From Saccoglossus kowalevskii (Eukaryota; Hemichordata; Enteropneusta; Harrimaniidae): a stretch of DNA of 32,942 nt. The position numbers were made by a program, and so were the translations under genes. Below, in pieces: positions 30,850 through 32,942 of this stretch (within the stretch, counting starts at the first letter, position 1; every line of letters begins with the position of its first letter). Under the pieces are notes generated by a model that made no database searches, was not told the DNA's origin, and saw nothing but the letters and a program-made list of their open reading frames with translations. The stretch lies in assembly GCF_000003605.2 (NCBI RefSeq), contig NW_003129856.1, positions 112,181 to 145,122 of the forward strand, in the 5' to 3' direction.

Positions 30850-32219
30850 AGGCCCTAAACGTAGCCTCATCCCACAGCATTAATTAACAAAATTAATTAG
30901 CATTATAATATTAGCTTCCGAACAATTCCGATATTTATGCTGGAAAATACAGTACTGGGAACTGACCAGTAAACAATGTTGTTAAATCGGTAAGAAAAAA
31001 ATACTGTGGACCCCCCATGCGATACATAAAATACAAAATAAATGTCAGTGAATACAATATTTATTTTAGAAAATCATGCAGCCAATATGGACAGTTGACA
31101 ATTTGTGATATTTCTAAATCGCAAATTGTGAACTTTAAATCTCATTTATTAGGATTTCCGCATGAAGTTACACAGATGCATCATTATGTAAATATTGAAA
31201 AGAATATTGATTTCTATTGTCTAGGTTGTATAATGAATTCTCAAATTAATAATTTATTCCATTGTTGAGAATGAGTTATACATTTGTTTTATACTATAAT
31301 TTCTTATCTATATAATAAAATTGTTCTGGGGATTAATAATTTCAATAAATAATATCCAATTGTCCTCCTGCAAAACCATTACTTTCACTAAACAGTATAA
31401 AAAGAACGTATGGTGAAAAGCCCATCCTATAAATGGTCATAGATTCTTGGTCTAGTGGCATAATCAGAGCAGGAGTCTTATTTAGGAATTCTTGCCAGAG
31501 CAACTGCACAAATCGTTATTGGAAAATTAACAGCTCCCAAGGATGGTATTCCCAGAAAAGCACCAGTTGTTAAAGACACATAAAACTTTAATTCTTAACA
31601 ACGATGAAAGGACCAGTTACTGCGACAAAGTCCTACTCCCTGCGAAAGTTACCTGCTACAAAATCCACATACCGCAAAAGCCACTCATCGCGAAGGTAGT
31701 ATTGTCACAGTATTTTATTATTCTAATCTTATCATTACATTATATAATTAGTGCATTCTGAACATTTCTGATTCTAGTCGCCAAAAGGACGCCACCAACA
31801 GCAATATATCAGTTGGATAATTCTCCGAGGTATTAGTACAAATAATTGCCGGATAAACACATTTCAGTGCGTTGCAGCATTCTTAAATAAATGATGCTTT
31901 GAGTTAAGTGGGGGAGAAGAAATATTAATTTTCAATGAGCTTATCAGAACTGGACGCCATCATGTGTTGTACTTTTCCTGCATTTCTACTATCTAGAGTC
32001 CCTTTATATAGAGATTTACGACATGAAGACGCAGAAAAATACGGACACGTGACTCGTGCAGTCTTTTTGGAGCCAAATTTGTTTTAGCTTGTTTTTCTAG
32101 TCCGTGTGTTCACGTATTTGGGCAAAATGTCGGATGTTTGTGCATTTGGTCAAATAGACATGTCAGGTGGTTTTCCTCAGACTCAAACAGAAGTAAAATT
32201 GAGATGTACCAAATGACAT
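30850..32219. other. Stretch without recognised genes
   Basis: No gene is supported. GGTCTAGTGGCATAATC at about 31449 resembles a tRNA box A, but there is no box B. Plus-strand open frames near 31017-31268 and 31543-31761 have no domain or splice context. Confidence 0.4.
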
Positions 32220-32388
32220 TCGTTCCAAGTCGATTCGTCTTAAAAGTTTATTCGCCCCACGTCATTTCGTCCCACACGTTTATTCGTCCCAAGTCGATTC
32301 GCCTACAAGTCGATTCGTCCAACAAGTTTATTCGTCCCAAAGTCGATTCATACCACAAGTCGATTCGTCCCACAAGTCTATTCCATCA
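32220..32388. repeat. 18-bp minisatellite (TCGATTCGTCCCA-type)
   Basis: Variants of CACAAGTCGATTCGTCCC and CACAAGTTTATTCGTCCC alternate, with a period of about 18 bp. In one plus-strand frame this yields repeating SIRP/FIRP residues, so the 85-codon frame at 32138-32395 is repeat-driven and should not be read as a gene. The array abuts a gypsy gag-protease fragment on its right side. Confidence 0.9.
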
Positions 32389-32620
32389 ATATTGAGATTA
32401 ACCTTCCAGTCACCTAACTGTCTATCATGGTCGATTAAACCAAGAAATGCATCCGTGGCGTCTTCCTGAATTACTGCTTGCACATTTTACTACCCTGTGG
32501 TAATATACACAGCACTGCCAAGTGTCCACAAACTCCACACTTTCTACAGTCTCCATTACAAGCTTGGCACTGTTGGCGTTCATGTAGGATTTTAGGAGAA
32601 TAATAATAAATATTATTATA
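32386..32620 (-). pseudogene. Ty3/gypsy gag zinc knuckle and protease-leader fragment
   Basis: On the minus strand the gag part reads HERQQCQACNGDC and then CRKCGVCGHLAVLC, a perfect C-x2-C-x4-H-x4-C knuckle (32548-32507). It stops at a TAA soon after MCKQ. In another frame the following DNA reads DATDAFLGLIDHDRQLGDW and NLNIDGI, matching the leader that precedes gypsy protease (FLG-x-I then W-x-x-x-x-x-I-x-G). The catalytic D-T-G is not reached because the 18-bp minisatellite begins there. The frame change could be the natural gag-pol shift or decay. It is a third, separate gypsy-type relic. Confidence 0.72.
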
Positions 32621-32942
32621 CATCTGCCACCGTAACGCCATAGGTTACAGCGTGCCGTTATTTTGCAGTATTTTACGGGGTATTTTCATCCTACCCTATT
32701 ATGGAGTGCGAATTTCAACAGCAATTATTATGCGCGTAAGCTTCCTCCAATAATAAAAACTAACATGGCTGCCACCAGGATTTGACCGGACTTCACACAA
32801 AGGAATTCGCTGATTCTGTTCTAAACTTCTTAGATTCAGGCATTCCCATGATGTATCATTGGAAGGAAAATATGGGTAATAATAAAGCTATTATGAGGAT
32901 ACCTCAAAGTATGGAGTCATACAGTACGCCGTCGCATCGACC
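32621..32942. other. Right edge, no recognised gene
   Basis: Upstream gag sequence of the gypsy fragment would be expected here on the minus strand, but I cannot read one. An AATAATAAATATTATTAT run lies near 32599-32617. Confidence 0.4.

Noticed and set aside
31445-31500. GGTCTAGTGG box A-like sequence, possible tRNA or SINE
   Set aside because: There is no box B, no cloverleaf and no poly-T end.
32138-32395. 85-codon plus-strand frame with repeating SIRP/FIRP residues
   Set aside because: It is generated by the 18-bp minisatellite.

Overview
This is an AT-rich animal (metazoan) genomic window. The evidence is spliced coding exons with GT-AG introns, abundant microsatellites and minisatellites, a 127-base run of N, and decayed retroelements of types common in marine invertebrates. 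The mix of Ty3/gypsy relatives with a Gmr1-like domain order, a Penelope-like element and a piggyBac-like MITE would fit an invertebrate deuterostome or a lophotrochozoan. I cannot name the species. Open frames under about 100 codons are mostly chance here, and nothing looks bacterial.

Host gene: the clearest host gene is the 5' end of UNC80, the large auxiliary subunit of the NALCN sodium-leak channel. It lies on the minus strand. Coding exon 1 (11426-11326) and exon 2 (11029-10981) join in frame and give the conserved N-terminus. The GC- and CpG-richer stretch at about 11.43-12.7 kb is probably its promoter and 5' UTR. The next coding exon was not found, so intron 2 probably fills 1-10980 and the rest of the gene lies off the left edge. 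Other host exon candidates are weaker: a 156-nt minus-strand exon at 5064-4909 with good splice signals and faint Tctex1-like features, a 62-nt exon at 13299-13238, and a minus-strand 87-codon frame at 19142-18879 with one membrane segment.

Layout: 1-11 kb is intronic or noncoding and holds a piggyBac-like MITE (2092-2302, plus a partial second copy at 4.5-4.7 kb), a 55-bp minisatellite (2.65-3.0 kb), a 31-bp tandem repeat (8.36-8.47 kb), a TCA microsatellite and a hairpin. 15.2-16.75 kb is a repeat cluster: a 59-bp tandem duplication, a diverged segmental duplication carrying an expanded roughly 90-bp satellite that contains the assembly gap, and a 171-bp TIR element with a 5-bp target duplication. 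20.6-28 kb is a retroelement graveyard. It holds a minus-strand Ty3/gypsy relative with integrase ahead of RT-RNase H, a plus-strand Penelope-like element with a GIY-YIG endonuclease, and a second plus-strand element ordered PR-INT-RT/RH. The last 4.7 kb adds a LINE C-terminal fragment, a solo-LTR-like sequence, two minisatellites, and a gag/protease fragment of another gypsy element.

No gene cluster or operon-like system is present. The most notable items are the integrase-first pol order seen in two unrelated relics, the UNC80 start exons, and several nested repeat structures. All retroelement copies seen are broken by stops, frameshifts or deletions.
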